43,157 bases of DNA from Patescibacteria group bacterium (GCA_004298615.1 SCPX01000072.1:1-43157); one strand, 5' to 3'. Numbered from the stretch's first letter, positions 19,926-30,272 are shown. Made by a program: numbers and translations. Notes: generated by a model not told the origin, from the letters alone.

Positions 19926-20603
19926 ATGGAAATAGCATTTTACAAGGATTTTTTTCAATTCATAGAGGCGATGTGGAGCCGGCCGGTTTTTGATTTTTTC
20001 CAATGGGGCGATGTCATTATTTTCTTTACCATTTTCGTATCGGAACTGGGAATTCCGATATTTTTTAATCTTCCCAATGAAGCTATGCTGCTTTTCGGCG
20101 GATCTCAATTCGGGCCGTCCATCGGCTTTAATGAAATCCGTTTCGCGCTGATGGCGGTCACGGCTGATGTTTTCGGAGCCGGAATTTTCTATTTTATTTT
20201 CAGTATTTGGGGTAATAAAATTCTTGAAAAATTCGGGCCGCGTATCGGCCTCACGCATAACAAGCTTGAAAAATATCATAAATTATTCGCCCGGTCCGGA
20301 TTTTGGACCACTTTTTTGGGGCGCATCACGCCGTACATCCGCATCTACACATCGATGGCCGCTGGCATAGCTTTGCTTAAACCGGAAAAATTTTTCAGCG
20401 CTTTGGCGCTCTCATCCATAGTATGGGTGTCATTTTTCTCGTTTATCGGTTTTTTATTCCGAGAAAAATGGCGTGTGGCCATGCACGCAATTGAGCAAAA
20501 CAGCCTGACCGCCACAGTGATAATAATCTCCTTGATTATTTTGATAACCTACTTCCGCTTGAGGCAAAGCGGTAACGGCGGCAATCAACATCTGAAGCAT
20601 TGA
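19926..20603 (+). CDS. DedA/SNARE-associated family membrane protein
   Basis: Multi-TM, FVSELGIPIFFNLPNEAMLLFGG, FLGRITPYIRIYTSMAAGI. Confidence 0.8.
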   Translation: MEIAFYKDFFQFIEAMWSRPVFDFFQWGDVIIFFTIFVSELGIPIFFNLPNEAMLLFGGSQFGPSIGFNEIRFALMAVTADVFGAGIFYFIFSIWGNKILEKFGPRIGLTHNKLEKYHKLFARSGFWTTFLGRITPYIRIYTSMAAGIALLKPEKFFSALALSSIVWVSFFSFIGFLFREKWRVAMHAIEQNSLTATVIIISLIILITYFRLRQSGNGGNQHLKH

Positions 20604-20608
20604 TCGTT

Positions 20609-21607
20609 TTACCGGCCATCCATTGTTCTTTCGTAAATTCGCTTTAATTTTTCTCCCACATTTTTAAGGTCGTGCTCCTGCGCCGTCCGGCGCGCGGCCA
20701 TTCCCAGGCGCTCGCGCAATTTTTTATCCGAAATCAGCTGCTCTAAATAATCGCAAAACTCCTCGTCGGTCTTGGCTTTCAAACAATTTTTGCCGTGAAA
20801 CATCCAATCGTCAAAAACCGGAATATCGCGCAAAAGAATTGCCTTGCCATTGGCCGCCGCTTCCAAAACTACGATTCCCTGATTTTCTTCATAGGACGGG
20901 AAAAAGAAAATATCGCCGGCATTCATCGCTCCCCGGGCGTCGTCAATCCGCCCGGGAAATTTCGCGTTGACCGGCGGATCGATCGGTCTCGGCAAATGCG
21001 TCAGCCCTTTTGGCGCCATTTGGCCAAACCAAAAAAATTTTGTTTTTGGAAACTTTTTTGCCGCATCAATAAACGTATAAATTCCTTTGCGCGGGAAAAC
21101 CCATCCCAAACTTAAAACTGATACGCCGTTCATTTTAAAACTATCGCGATATTTATCTCTTATTGTTTCATCGGGCGAAAATTCTTTAAAATTAATGCCG
21201 TTTGAGACAGCGATGATTTTATCAATCGGCAAATTGTAATTCTTGGCCGCCAGCTTTCTCGTGTATTCGGTGGGAGTCAGAATCGCATCGCCTTTTTTGT
21301 AAAACGATTTCAACCATAGGCGAAAAAAAGGAGCGATCAAATTGCTCCCGACAAAAGAATTTCTGAAATCTTCGGCCGTCATATGAATGTGGGTGATTAT
21401 CGGCCGGCCTTGGCGATGATATTTTTCGGCCAAATATCGCGAACGCAAAAACGGCACATACAAATGCAAAATATCGTGCGGCTTGCTCGGATCTGTCACG
21501 ACAGAAACGCCCGCGGCCTGAAGCGCCGCCACCTGTGTTTTCCAGGCAGTCCAAATCCCGCCGGGGAGTTTTATTCCAAAATCTTCCAAATAAAGGCAGG
21601 CGATCAT
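20609..21607 (-). CDS. Glycosyltransferase family 4 protein
   Basis: VSNGINFKEFSPDE, SYEENQGIVVLEAAANGKAIL. Confidence 0.88.
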   Translation of the reverse strand: MIACLYLEDFGIKLPGGIWTAWKTQVAALQAAGVSVVTDPSKPHDILHLYVPFLRSRYLAEKYHRQGRPIITHIHMTAEDFRNSFVGSNLIAPFFRLWLKSFYKKGDAILTPTEYTRKLAAKNYNLPIDKIIAVSNGINFKEFSPDETIRDKYRDSFKMNGVSVLSLGWVFPRKGIYTFIDAAKKFPKTKFFWFGQMAPKGLTHLPRPIDPPVNAKFPGRIDDARGAMNAGDIFFFPSYEENQGIVVLEAAANGKAILLRDIPVFDDWMFHGKNCLKAKTDEEFCDYLEQLISDKKLRERLGMAARRTAQEHDLKNVGEKLKRIYERTMDGR

Positions 21608-21680
21608 AAAATAGTTAAAATTTCAATATTCAAAGTGCGAAGTTATTGTTTATTTTATAAGTCTAAATTTCATTAATTTT

Positions 21681-22844
21681 TTAACTTTTAACTAACGCGC
21701 TATATATCTTTTCAATCTCTCCGACTATTGTTTCCGCGTCGTATTTTTTCATGCATTCTTTCGCGTTTTGACCGAAACTTCCGCGCAATTCCGGATGGTC
21801 AATAAACTTCTTCATCGCTTCGGCAATCGCTCTGACATTTCCGGACTCAACGATAAATCCGTTTTTTCCGTTATCCACATACTCGGGAACGCCGCCCGCA
21901 TTTACTCCGATCACGGGCAAGCCCAGCGCCATGGCTTCTAGAAAAACCAACCCTTGAGTTTCAATCGTTGAAGCGGAAACGAAAAAATCGCCGGCGGCAA
22001 TCCGCTCCGTCAAATCATTATCGCGAAGCGTTCCGGTAAATTCCACGCTTTTGTCAATATTTAATTTTCTTCCCAATGCTTCCAATTTTCCCCTTTCCGG
22101 ACCGTCGCCGATAACAATCAATTGCGCGTCAATTCCCCAATTCAGGATTTGCGCGAACGCCCTTAAAACAAGGTCGGTGCTTTTTTCATAACTTAATCTT
22201 CCAAAATGAATTATAGCAGGCTTATTCAAGTGAAATTTCTTTCGCAAGTATTCTTTTGATTTGTTGGTGGAAAAATATTTCAAATCAACGGGATTAGAAA
22301 GCACATGCACGGGCCGCCTCAATTTATATTGCAGCAATTCTTTGACCAGCGCCTTAGACGGGCTGATTACGGCATCGCAGCGATTATAATAAAATGAAAG
22401 GTAGCGCCTGGCCAAAGGCTTCATTATCCGATAATCAAGCTTCACATGTTTTAAAAATTCCGCCAAAAAACCGTGATGGGTCCCGACCAAAGGGATTTTT
22501 AAAAAATTTGCTGACATTACCGCTTCCCAGCCGATTCCGAATGTCGTATGCGAATGGATCAGATCGGGATTGAAACGGTAAACTTCATAAAGCGACGGCA
22601 CAAAAGTGGGAATTCTTACTTGAAGTTCTTTGTAAGTAGGAAGCGCGAACGACGAAAACGGATAGACTTGGATGCGTTCATCAAGCTCCTTGGCTTTGAT
22701 TTTTTTGCTTAACTTCTCGGCGTTAACGGTAAATATCGCGATACTATGGCCGTGTTTTGCCAGGACATTGGCGGTTGTCACGATAGACCGCACCACGCCA
22801 TTGACCTGCGGCAAAAAAGTATCGGTAAAGATGGCAATACGCAT
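21681..22844 (-). CDS. Glycosyltransferase family 4 protein
   Basis: FTDTFLPQVNGVVRS, HFGRLSYEKS, ASTIETQGLVFLEAMALGLPVIGVNAGG. Confidence 0.92.
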   Translation of the reverse strand: MRIAIFTDTFLPQVNGVVRSIVTTANVLAKHGHSIAIFTVNAEKLSKKIKAKELDERIQVYPFSSFALPTYKELQVRIPTFVPSLYEVYRFNPDLIHSHTTFGIGWEAVMSANFLKIPLVGTHHGFLAEFLKHVKLDYRIMKPLARRYLSFYYNRCDAVISPSKALVKELLQYKLRRPVHVLSNPVDLKYFSTNKSKEYLRKKFHLNKPAIIHFGRLSYEKSTDLVLRAFAQILNWGIDAQLIVIGDGPERGKLEALGRKLNIDKSVEFTGTLRDNDLTERIAAGDFFVSASTIETQGLVFLEAMALGLPVIGVNAGGVPEYVDNGKNGFIVESGNVRAIAEAMKKFIDHPELRGSFGQNAKECMKKYDAETIVGEIEKIYSALVKS

Positions 22845-22911
22845 AAATCTTAAGTCTTGAAACTTATATCTTGCATCTTGAATCTTATTTTAGAACTTAA
22901 GTATATCACAC

Positions 22912-22940
22912 TTGACACTTTTTTCCAAATCCGATACAAT
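22912..22940 (+). promoter_or_regulatory. sigma70-type promoter for rpmA
   Basis: TTGACA, 17-nt spacer, TACAAT. Confidence 0.75.
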
Positions 22941-22982
22941 GGTTTAGTATTTAGAAATTAGAAATTAGGATTTTCCAATGTT

Positions 22983-23273
22983 ATGGCTCATACAAAGGCA
23001 GGCGGCTCTACAGCCTTAGGCCGCGATTCTCATGGACAAAGATTGGGAGTTAAAATCGCCGACGGCGCGTTTGCCAAACACGGCGCGATAATCGTCCGCC
23101 AGCGCGGCACGAAAATTCATCCGGGAACCAATGTGGGGCGTGGCAATGACGACACACTTTTCGCTCTCACCTCCGGCGTTGTCAAATTCTCCCAGCGCAA
23201 AAAAACCAAATACAATGGACAAAGGGACTGGATCACCATCGCGCGAGTGGACCCGGCCAAATCAGCCTCATAA
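22983..23273 (+). CDS. rpmA: 50S ribosomal protein L27
   Basis: [23 protein letters not shown]...[29 protein letters not shown]. Confidence 0.97.
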   Translation: MAHTKAGGSTALGRDSHGQRLGVKIADGAFAKHGAIIVRQRGTKIHPGTNVGRGNDDTLFALTSGVVKFSQRKKTKYNGQRDWITIARVDPAKSAS

Positions 23274-23292
23274 TTTTCAGACAATCAAAATA

Positions 23293-23320
23293 AAAACACC
23301 CCGTTTAAACGGGGTTTTTT
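23293..23320 (+). terminator. Rho-independent terminator of rpmA
   Basis: CCCCGTTTAAACGGGG followed by TTTTTT. Confidence 0.9.
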
Positions 23321-23373
23321 AATACTAAAATCAGACTTCAATAATTCAATAATGTTTTAAGAAAATAATTCTG

Positions 23374-23405
23374 GTCGCACATTGTGCGATCGCACCATCT
23401 GCGAC
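23374..23405. repeat. Solo palindrome with GCGATCGC centre
   Basis: GTCGCA-CATT-GTGCGATCGCAC-CATC-TGCGAC; outer arms and core share the exact centre 23389.5. Confidence 0.9.
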
Positions 23406-23446
23406 TAAACTATTTTTATCAAGAAACCTCGCGCTAAATAATATTC

Positions 23447-23480
23447 TGTCGTACATATGACGATCGACTGATGTACGACA
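23447..23480. repeat. Solo palindrome with CGATCG centre
   Basis: TGTCGTACAT-ATGA-CGATCG-ACTG-ATGTACGACA; 10-bp perfect arms, shared centre 23463.5. Confidence 0.9.
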
Positions 23481-23597
23481 TTGAATCAAAATAAAAATAA
23501 AAAAAATAGTTTTTTAGTTTAAGTGCGGCCGTCGTTGACTAAAAACACTTAACAAAAATTATAATCTAAGAATCACAAAGATTCAAAAACTCTAAGA

Positions 23598-25502
23598 CTA
23601 TGAGTTCTTCGGTTTGCGAAGACAGAACACAAACTTAGCGTCCGAATCCAAACCAACAGGTCCCGCCCACCTGTCACTCAGCCATAAACCGTCGTCATCG
23701 CGTCCCAATTCGAAGGCGCCTTGATAGCCTTCAGAGCTGATGGTTTTTCTTGTGCCGACATACATTAATTCACCAATTGGCTGATTAGTATATTTCAGAC
23801 GATAGGCTTGAGCGACTTCAACTGGGCACAACTCCAGTCCATATTCTTTTGCATGCTGGTAGATTTGATTGATTGTGACTTTTCTTGTTGTAAATCCTAA
23901 ATCTGCGAGAGTAAGACGGATTAAAGTCAACACTCCGGTATTTTTACATGCAATAAAATCTCGGCTTTTGAGCGTAGCCTTAGAATAATTGGATAATTTA
24001 ATGCCGGCTTGTTTCAGCTCACTTAATAATTGTTCAGATGTTTTTTTTCCAATTTCTACATATTCCCGGCGAATTTCCGTTCCAGGAAATAAGGCATAGA
24101 TATGTTCAATATTCTCCGGCAGTTTTTGGAATATACCGGGTTCAAGTTGGCCGACATAGGCCTTAGTGTTTTCGTTGATGTCATCGGATGTACGGGCGAT
24201 TTGCTCTCTAGAACATTCAAATATAGTCAGCATATCTTCTTCTGGGTTTCTTTGGGCGCGGAGCTCGGCGACGCGCGGATCTTTTTCATAGCCGAAACCC
24301 TCTATGGGCGCGTCTATTTCATAGAGAAAAATAAGGTCGTCTTTGGTAAGTTCCGGGTTAAGATAAGTTTTTTCTTCTGTTTTTTTGTCAATCTTGAAAC
24401 AGAGTTCATACAATTCGGTGACTTTTTTCATATCCGCGTCTTTTTTGGCAAACGATTCGCCGTTTTTAATCGTTGCCAACCGCTCCTTGATGATGTCCGT
24501 CTTGGCAATTTCCGGGTCAATATCTTCATTGGAATTGTATGTCCCGCGCAGTTCATAAGCGCCCGTCTCCGGTTTTATGGCAATGGCGGCTCGTGGCCAA
24601 ACCGGTTCTCCGGCGCGATTATTGGAGAAATACACCTGCACATCGCCTTGTTTAAGATACCCGCTCGCGTCGCCGATGTTGCCGAGACACAGAAACGCGC
24701 GCTTTCCGGCAAAGGCATTGACGAGTTCGCGCGGATCACTGCCCTGACTGAAAACGCGCCATTCCCCGTCGGTGATTTCAAGCGCCTTGTCTTTACTCGC
24801 TTCTTTGTCCAAATACCGCATAGCTTCGGCGTACATACTGCCGAAGTCTTTGTTTCTTTTCATCAAGTCAAGCAGTTCGGAGTGATACGAACTCTCGCGT
24901 CTCTTATGATGATGGACGGCTTCTAAAGCTCCCATAACCATAGCGAGGGCTTCGTGATCTATCTGGCGAAATGAGGCGGTGGTTGATTTTTCCCGGTCGC
25001 TGAAACGGTATGCTTTTTCATCAAATTTTCCCGTTTTCAATATCCCCTGCGCCACAAAATACTTAATATCGGCCGGATAATGACAGTCATCGTCGGCGAG
25101 GTGGTCAATCCAGGCGTCCAGACTTTTCCTTTGCGCTTCCTGCACATCGGCCACGGCCTTTTGCTTATCTTCCGGGCTGAATTCAATATCTCCTATTCCG
25201 CGCTCTTTGGCTAATTGTTTTTGATATTCAAAATAACTTTCGGGAAAATTTTCTTCTTTGACGATCACTGCCGGATATAGAAACTTTTCCTTAAAAATAT
25301 CCGTTCGCCGTTCTCTGGTCTTTGCGTCCGGATGCGTAAAAATCTCTTCCAGCCGCTCAATATAAGCCTCTATTCGTCTTGAGCGATCTTCAAAAATCCC
25401 TTCTTCGCCAGTTCGGATCTCTTTCCTTTTGGCCGCGTCCTTGGCTTCTGATTTGTCTTGAACTTTGTATTGTTCCAAAAAGTGTTTTTCAAAGTTCTCC
25501 AT
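23598..25502 (-). CDS. Hypothetical protein (634 aa), no family recognised with confidence
   Basis: Long ORF without disruption; N-terminal charged helical region; no signal peptide or TM evident. Confidence 0.85.
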   Translation of the reverse strand: MENFEKHFLEQYKVQDKSEAKDAAKRKEIRTGEEGIFEDRSRRIEAYIERLEEIFTHPDAKTRERRTDIFKEKFLYPAVIVKEENFPESYFEYQKQLAKERGIGDIEFSPEDKQKAVADVQEAQRKSLDAWIDHLADDDCHYPADIKYFVAQGILKTGKFDEKAYRFSDREKSTTASFRQIDHEALAMVMGALEAVHHHKRRESSYHSELLDLMKRNKDFGSMYAEAMRYLDKEASKDKALEITDGEWRVFSQGSDPRELVNAFAGKRAFLCLGNIGDASGYLKQGDVQVYFSNNRAGEPVWPRAAIAIKPETGAYELRGTYNSNEDIDPEIAKTDIIKERLATIKNGESFAKKDADMKKVTELYELCFKIDKKTEEKTYLNPELTKDDLIFLYEIDAPIEGFGYEKDPRVAELRAQRNPEEDMLTIFECSREQIARTSDDINENTKAYVGQLEPGIFQKLPENIEHIYALFPGTEIRREYVEIGKKTSEQLLSELKQAGIKLSNYSKATLKSRDFIACKNTGVLTLIRLTLADLGFTTRKVTINQIYQHAKEYGLELCPVEVAQAYRLKYTNQPIGELMYVGTRKTISSEGYQGAFELGRDDDGLWLSDRWAGPVGLDSDAKFVFCLRKPKNS

Positions 25503-25585
25503 ATTCGCGCTATTTAATTTATCTTTCTATTTTCAACAGAGTATGTTGGATTATTTCTTTGATTTGCCGTTTAATTTCTGTCTGA

Positions 25586-27217
25586 TTATTTTTTCAAACA
25601 AGCCTTGATGAAATCAACGAACAAAGGATGAGGGCTTAGGAAATGCGATTGGAATTCCGGATGAAATTGTACGGCGGCAAACCAGGGATGATCTTTCAGT
25701 TCAATAATTTCGGCTAAATTCTTTTTTTGGTAAATTCCGGAAATCACCAATCCGGCTTTTTCCAGTTTTTCCCGATATTCATTATTCAGTTCAAAACGAT
25801 GGCGGTGCCGCTCGGAAATTACTGGCTGGCCGTATGCCGCATAAGCGCGCGTACCTTTTTTGAGTGCGCACGGAAAACTTCCCAAGCGCATTGTTCCGCC
25901 GTATTCCCCTTTTTTCATCAAATCCACCTGCTCGGGCAAAATATCAATGACCGGATATGGCGTTTTTTTATTCACTTCGGTCGTGTGCGCGTCCGGCATT
26001 TTGGCGACATTTCTCGCAAATTCAATAGTCGCCAATTGCATCCCGTAGCACAGGCCAAAAAACGGAATTTTTTTCTCGCGCGCGTATTTGATGGCTAAGA
26101 TTTTCCCCTCCACGCCGCGCGAACCAAATCCGCCCGGCACAACAATTCCGTCAAATTTTGAAAGATTTTTTAAAGATTCCGGATCTTTTTCAAAATCCCC
26201 GCAATTGACCCAAGCCAATTCAATTTTCGATTTATTGGCATAAGCCGCGTGTTTTAAGGCTTCTATAACCGAAATATAAGAATCGGCCAAAGTGTAATCG
26301 CCAATCCCGAAATATTTTCCCACAATGCCGATTTTCACGGTTTTTTGCGACCGGCGCACTCCCTCCACTCTTTTGCGCCATTCGCGCACATCTCTTTTTT
26401 TAGCTACAAGCCCGAATTTTTTTAAAATCTTATCGGCAAACTTTTCTTTGTCAAAATTCAGAGGGACATCATACACGGAAGCCACATCGGGCGCCGCTAT
26501 GATATCCTCCGGCCGGACATTACAAAATACGGACAATTTTTCCCGCCGCACATCGTCAATGGTTCTTTCAGCCCGGCACACGATAAAATCCGGTTGGATG
26601 CCGGATGAGTTTAATGTCCTGACCGCGTACTGGGTAGGCTTAGATTTCATTTCTCCCAATTTTGAAGGTATGGGCAGATACGACACGAGAAGGTTCAGTA
26701 CATCGCCGGGATTTTTCAATTTCATCATCCGCGACGCTTCCAAAAATAAAATATTTTGGTATTCGCCTACCGTGCCGCCGACTTCAATGATCGTAATATC
26801 GGCTTTGTGTTTTTTTCGCGCCGCTTCAATTCGCCTGATCGCCTCCAAAGGAATATGCGGCACCACCTCAACGCACTTGCCGCCGTAATCCAGCGCCCGC
26901 TCTCGATCAATCACGGACCGATACACCGCCCCCGTGGTCATATAATTGTCTCTGGACAAAGTCGTATCCAAAAATCTTTCGTATGTGCCGATATCCTGAT
27001 CAGTCTCCAGTCCGTCCGCCGTCACAAAAACTTCCCCGTGCTCGGTCGGATTCATCGTGCCCGCGTCCACATTGACATACGGATCAATTTTCAGGGAAGT
27101 CACTTTATAGCCTTTAGATTGCAAAAGCATGGCAATGGACGCCGATACGGTCCCCTTGCCCACTCCGGAGATCACCCCGCCCAAGACGAAAATATATTTT
27201 GGATTTTTTACCGGCAT
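25586..27217 (-). CDS. pyrG: CTP synthase
   Basis: YIFVLGGVISGVGKGTVSASIAMLL, NVDAGTMNPTEHGEVFVTADG, glutaminase GLCYGMQLA. Confidence 0.98.
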   Translation of the reverse strand: MPVKNPKYIFVLGGVISGVGKGTVSASIAMLLQSKGYKVTSLKIDPYVNVDAGTMNPTEHGEVFVTADGLETDQDIGTYERFLDTTLSRDNYMTTGAVYRSVIDRERALDYGGKCVEVVPHIPLEAIRRIEAARKKHKADITIIEVGGTVGEYQNILFLEASRMMKLKNPGDVLNLLVSYLPIPSKLGEMKSKPTQYAVRTLNSSGIQPDFIVCRAERTIDDVRREKLSVFCNVRPEDIIAAPDVASVYDVPLNFDKEKFADKILKKFGLVAKKRDVREWRKRVEGVRRSQKTVKIGIVGKYFGIGDYTLADSYISVIEALKHAAYANKSKIELAWVNCGDFEKDPESLKNLSKFDGIVVPGGFGSRGVEGKILAIKYAREKKIPFFGLCYGMQLATIEFARNVAKMPDAHTTEVNKKTPYPVIDILPEQVDLMKKGEYGGTMRLGSFPCALKKGTRAYAAYGQPVISERHRHRFELNNEYREKLEKAGLVISGIYQKKNLAEIIELKDHPWFAAVQFHPEFQSHFLSPHPLFVDFIKACLKK

Positions 27218-27219
27218 AA

Positions 27220-27666
27220 TTAATCTTCTCTTTCCACGATCACGGTGATCGGCGCTTCCAGGCCGTGATTTAAATTCACAATCACCTCGTGATCGCCTAA
27301 TTTCTTAATCGGATTTTTAATGGAGATCTGCTTTTCATCAACATTGATATGATGCTTTTTTATGGCTTCCGAAATTTCTTTCGCGTGCACCGATCCATAA
27401 AGCGTTCCGTCTTCCTGCGCTTTGGCTTTCACGGCGATTTCCAGCATTTCCAATTTCTCGGCCAAGGCTTCGGTCTTTTCCAAATCTTTTTGCGCGTCGC
27501 TTATTTCTTTTGCTTTGCGCTCTTCCATCACCGCCGCTCTTTCCGGCGTGGATATTTCCGCCAAATTTTGCGGCAGCAAAAAATTGCGTGCGTATCCGTC
27601 CGCCACTTCTTTGGTGTCGTATTTTTCTCCCAAACCTTTTACTTTTTTAAGCAAGATTACTTTCAT
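27220..27666 (-). CDS. rplI: 50S ribosomal protein L9
   Basis: MKVILLKKVKGLGEKYDTKEVADGYARNFLLPQNLA; start set at the internal ATG (27666). Confidence 0.95.
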   Translation of the reverse strand: MKVILLKKVKGLGEKYDTKEVADGYARNFLLPQNLAEISTPERAAVMEERKAKEISDAQKDLEKTEALAEKLEMLEIAVKAKAQEDGTLYGSVHAKEISEAIKKHHINVDEKQISIKNPIKKLGDHEVIVNLNHGLEAPITVIVERED

Positions 27667-27708
27667 ATCGCTGATTTCATTATAGCAAATCAAAAATATT
27701 TTTCCAAG

Positions 27709-28947
27709 TTAGCCGCCGGCGGCCAATAATTCCAGCGCTTTGTCCATTTGCGGGTCTTTCTTTTCCTCGAAATCTTTATCCGAAAATTTCACTTCAACAT
27801 CAGGCGTTATGCCCTTTTCGGAAATAGAAACACCCTTGGGAGTAAGCCACTTGGCCACGGTCAATTTCAAAGACGACCCGTTGCCCAAAGACTCCAATTC
27901 TTGCACCGAACCTTTGCCAAAAGTCTTGGTACCAACGATTTTCGCCCGGCCGTGGTCTTGGAGAGCGCCGGCTACGATTTCCGAAGCCGAAGCCGATCCG
28001 CCATTTACCAATACAACCGTGGGTATATCTTGAAATCGCGCGATGCCATTGCCTTTCAATTCTTCTTTTTTATCTCTTTTGATCTGCTCAATAACCACGG
28101 TCTTGTCGCCCGTCCAAAAACCGGCAATATCCACGGAAACATCCAAAAATCCGCCCGGATTATTGCGCAAGTCCAAAATTATTCCGTCCGGATTTTTTTG
28201 CAATACCGGCATTACGATCTTTTCAAATTTTGCGGCCGTATCGGCATTGAAATGAGAAATTTTTATGTAAGCAAACTTTTTTCCGCCCGCTTCTTTCATT
28301 TCCCATTTAACGCTCTCAATCTGAATCTTATCTCGGATGATATTAAAATCCCTGGGTTCGCTAAATCCCTCCCGAAAAATATTCAAAGTGACATTCGTCC
28401 CTTTTGTTCCGCGAATTTTACCAACCGCCTCGTCCAAATTAATATTCACCGTATCCTGGCCGTCAATCTTTAAAATCATATCTTCGGCTTTGAGGCCGGC
28501 TCTTTCGGCCGGCGTACCGGGCAGGGGCGCGATGATTGACAAAATGTTATTTTTATTAAACCCGATTTCCGCGCCGATTCCTTCAAAACTGCCGGATAAT
28601 TCTTCATTGAATTTTTTTGTTTCATCCGGGGTGAAAAATACGGAGTACGGATCTTTGAGCGCGCCGACCACTCCCCGCACCGCTCCGTAGAATAAATCTT
28701 GATCAGTAACATTGTGATCCACGGCATCAAGCTTCACTTTTTGCCATACTTCCCAAAAAAGTTTGAAGTTCAAATCTTGCGGTACAACTGCGGAACCGCC
28801 TAAAGCAGTGCCGTCCAAACCGGAAGTGATCTGATCGGCCAAATCTTGTGCTTGTTTTTGCGTAGTGCCGACAAAAATACCTCCGCCGAAGCTCAGCACG
28901 GCGATTATAATAATGATGACGGAGGTAAGGTGTTTAGAAAAATTCAT
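27709..28947 (-). CDS. S41 family C-terminal processing peptidase with PDZ domain
   Basis: SVFFTPDETKKFNEELSGSFEGIGAEI, GGSASASEIVAGALQDH, GKGSVQEL. Confidence 0.93.
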   Translation of the reverse strand: MNFSKHLTSVIIIIIAVLSFGGGIFVGTTQKQAQDLADQITSGLDGTALGGSAVVPQDLNFKLFWEVWQKVKLDAVDHNVTDQDLFYGAVRGVVGALKDPYSVFFTPDETKKFNEELSGSFEGIGAEIGFNKNNILSIIAPLPGTPAERAGLKAEDMILKIDGQDTVNINLDEAVGKIRGTKGTNVTLNIFREGFSEPRDFNIIRDKIQIESVKWEMKEAGGKKFAYIKISHFNADTAAKFEKIVMPVLQKNPDGIILDLRNNPGGFLDVSVDIAGFWTGDKTVVIEQIKRDKKEELKGNGIARFQDIPTVVLVNGGSASASEIVAGALQDHGRAKIVGTKTFGKGSVQELESLGNGSSLKLTVAKWLTPKGVSISEKGITPDVEVKFSDKDFEEKKDPQMDKALELLAAGG

Positions 28948-28951
28948 AAAA

Positions 28952-30223
28952 TCAATCTATTTTGGCAATTGCCGCGCCCAGCGACCTTAACCTTTCGTCA
29001 AATCTTTCATATCCGCGCTCAACTATTTCCGCGTCGTGAATCACGGTTTCTCCTTCCGCCGCCAATCCTGCTAATATCAAAGTGGCTCCGGCGCGCAGAT
29101 CCAGGCTTCTGATCTCCGTGCCATACAGAGGGGTGGCGCCGGTAATCAGCACGCGGTGCGGATCGCAAACTACGGCATTGGCGCCCATTTTTACCAACTC
29201 TCCGACATAGCCCATTCGTCCTTCAAACAAAGGATCATGGATCAGGCTCGTGCCGATGGCTTGCGTGGCCAAAAGCCCGAATGGCGCCTGCAAATCAGTG
29301 GGAAATCCCGGATAAGGCATTGTTTGCAAGCGAAACGATCTAAGACTGCCGTCGGTTGAGACGCGCAATTTCCCGTCGCCAATTTCAATCTGCACCCCGA
29401 TTTGTTTCAATTTCAAAATAATCAAATCAAGATGAGCAAGATCAACCGATTCTATCTCAATGTCGCCGCGAGTAGCCGCTGCCGCGGCCGCGAATGTCCC
29501 TATCTCGATCTGATCCGGTATGATCGTATGTTTGGCGCCGTTTAATTTTTCCGCCCCATCCACCGTGATTTCATGCTGGCCGGAAAAAATTATTTTCGCG
29601 CCCAGAGAATTTAAAAATTTTATCAAATCCTGCACATGCGGCTCCACGGCGGCGCCGCGAATAATCGTTTTTCCGGAAATCAAAGAAGCGGCCATCAGCA
29701 AATTCTCCGTCGCGGTCACGCTGAATTCCGGCAGTATAATTTCTGCATTGGCCAATTTTTCCGCCCGCATTGAATAAGCGCCGCGATTGCCGTCCACTTC
29801 AATTTCAGCTCCCAAGGCCTTGAGCGCCGCAAAATGCGCGTCCAGCGGCCGATTGCCGATAATGCATCCGCCTGGCTCGGGAAAATTTTCAATGCTGCGA
29901 AATCGCGCGAGTATAGGACCAAGCAACAACACCGAAGAACGCATTTTTTTCACCGCTTTTCGATCCAATTTTTCAAGAGCAATATCCTTGCATTGAATTT
30001 CCAATTTATGCTCATCAAGCCAATTCACATCCGCACCCATTCCTTTTAGAATGTCCAATAAATTATTTACATCCCGGATTTTCGGCACATTTTCCAAAAC
30101 GCATTTTTCCCGCGTCAAAAGAGTAGCCGCGATAATGGGCGTAGCCGCGTTTTTCGATCCTGAAATTTTTACTTTTCCCCGCAAAGGATTGCCGCCTTGG
30201 ATGATGAATTTTGACATATTCAA
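28952..30223 (-). CDS. murA: UDP-N-acetylglucosamine 1-carboxyvinyltransferase
   Basis: GGNPLRGKVKISGSKNAATPIIAATLL, PGFPTDLQAPF. Confidence 0.96.
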   Translation of the reverse strand: MNMSKFIIQGGNPLRGKVKISGSKNAATPIIAATLLTREKCVLENVPKIRDVNNLLDILKGMGADVNWLDEHKLEIQCKDIALEKLDRKAVKKMRSSVLLLGPILARFRSIENFPEPGGCIIGNRPLDAHFAALKALGAEIEVDGNRGAYSMRAEKLANAEIILPEFSVTATENLLMAASLISGKTIIRGAAVEPHVQDLIKFLNSLGAKIIFSGQHEITVDGAEKLNGAKHTIIPDQIEIGTFAAAAAATRGDIEIESVDLAHLDLIILKLKQIGVQIEIGDGKLRVSTDGSLRSFRLQTMPYPGFPTDLQAPFGLLATQAIGTSLIHDPLFEGRMGYVGELVKMGANAVVCDPHRVLITGATPLYGTEIRSLDLRAGATLILAGLAAEGETVIHDAEIVERGYERFDERLRSLGAAIAKID

Positions 30224-30272
30224 TATTGAGAAATTTACCTGTTTACTGTATCATATAATGCAATAACTGTCT

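Noticed and set aside
21871-21879. DnaA box TTATCCACA
   Set aside because: Inside the glycosyltransferase coding sequence with no regulatory context; likely chance.
24102-24926. 274-aa plus-strand ORF
   Set aside because: Antisense to the 634-aa CDS, no promoter or RBS, shadow-like composition.
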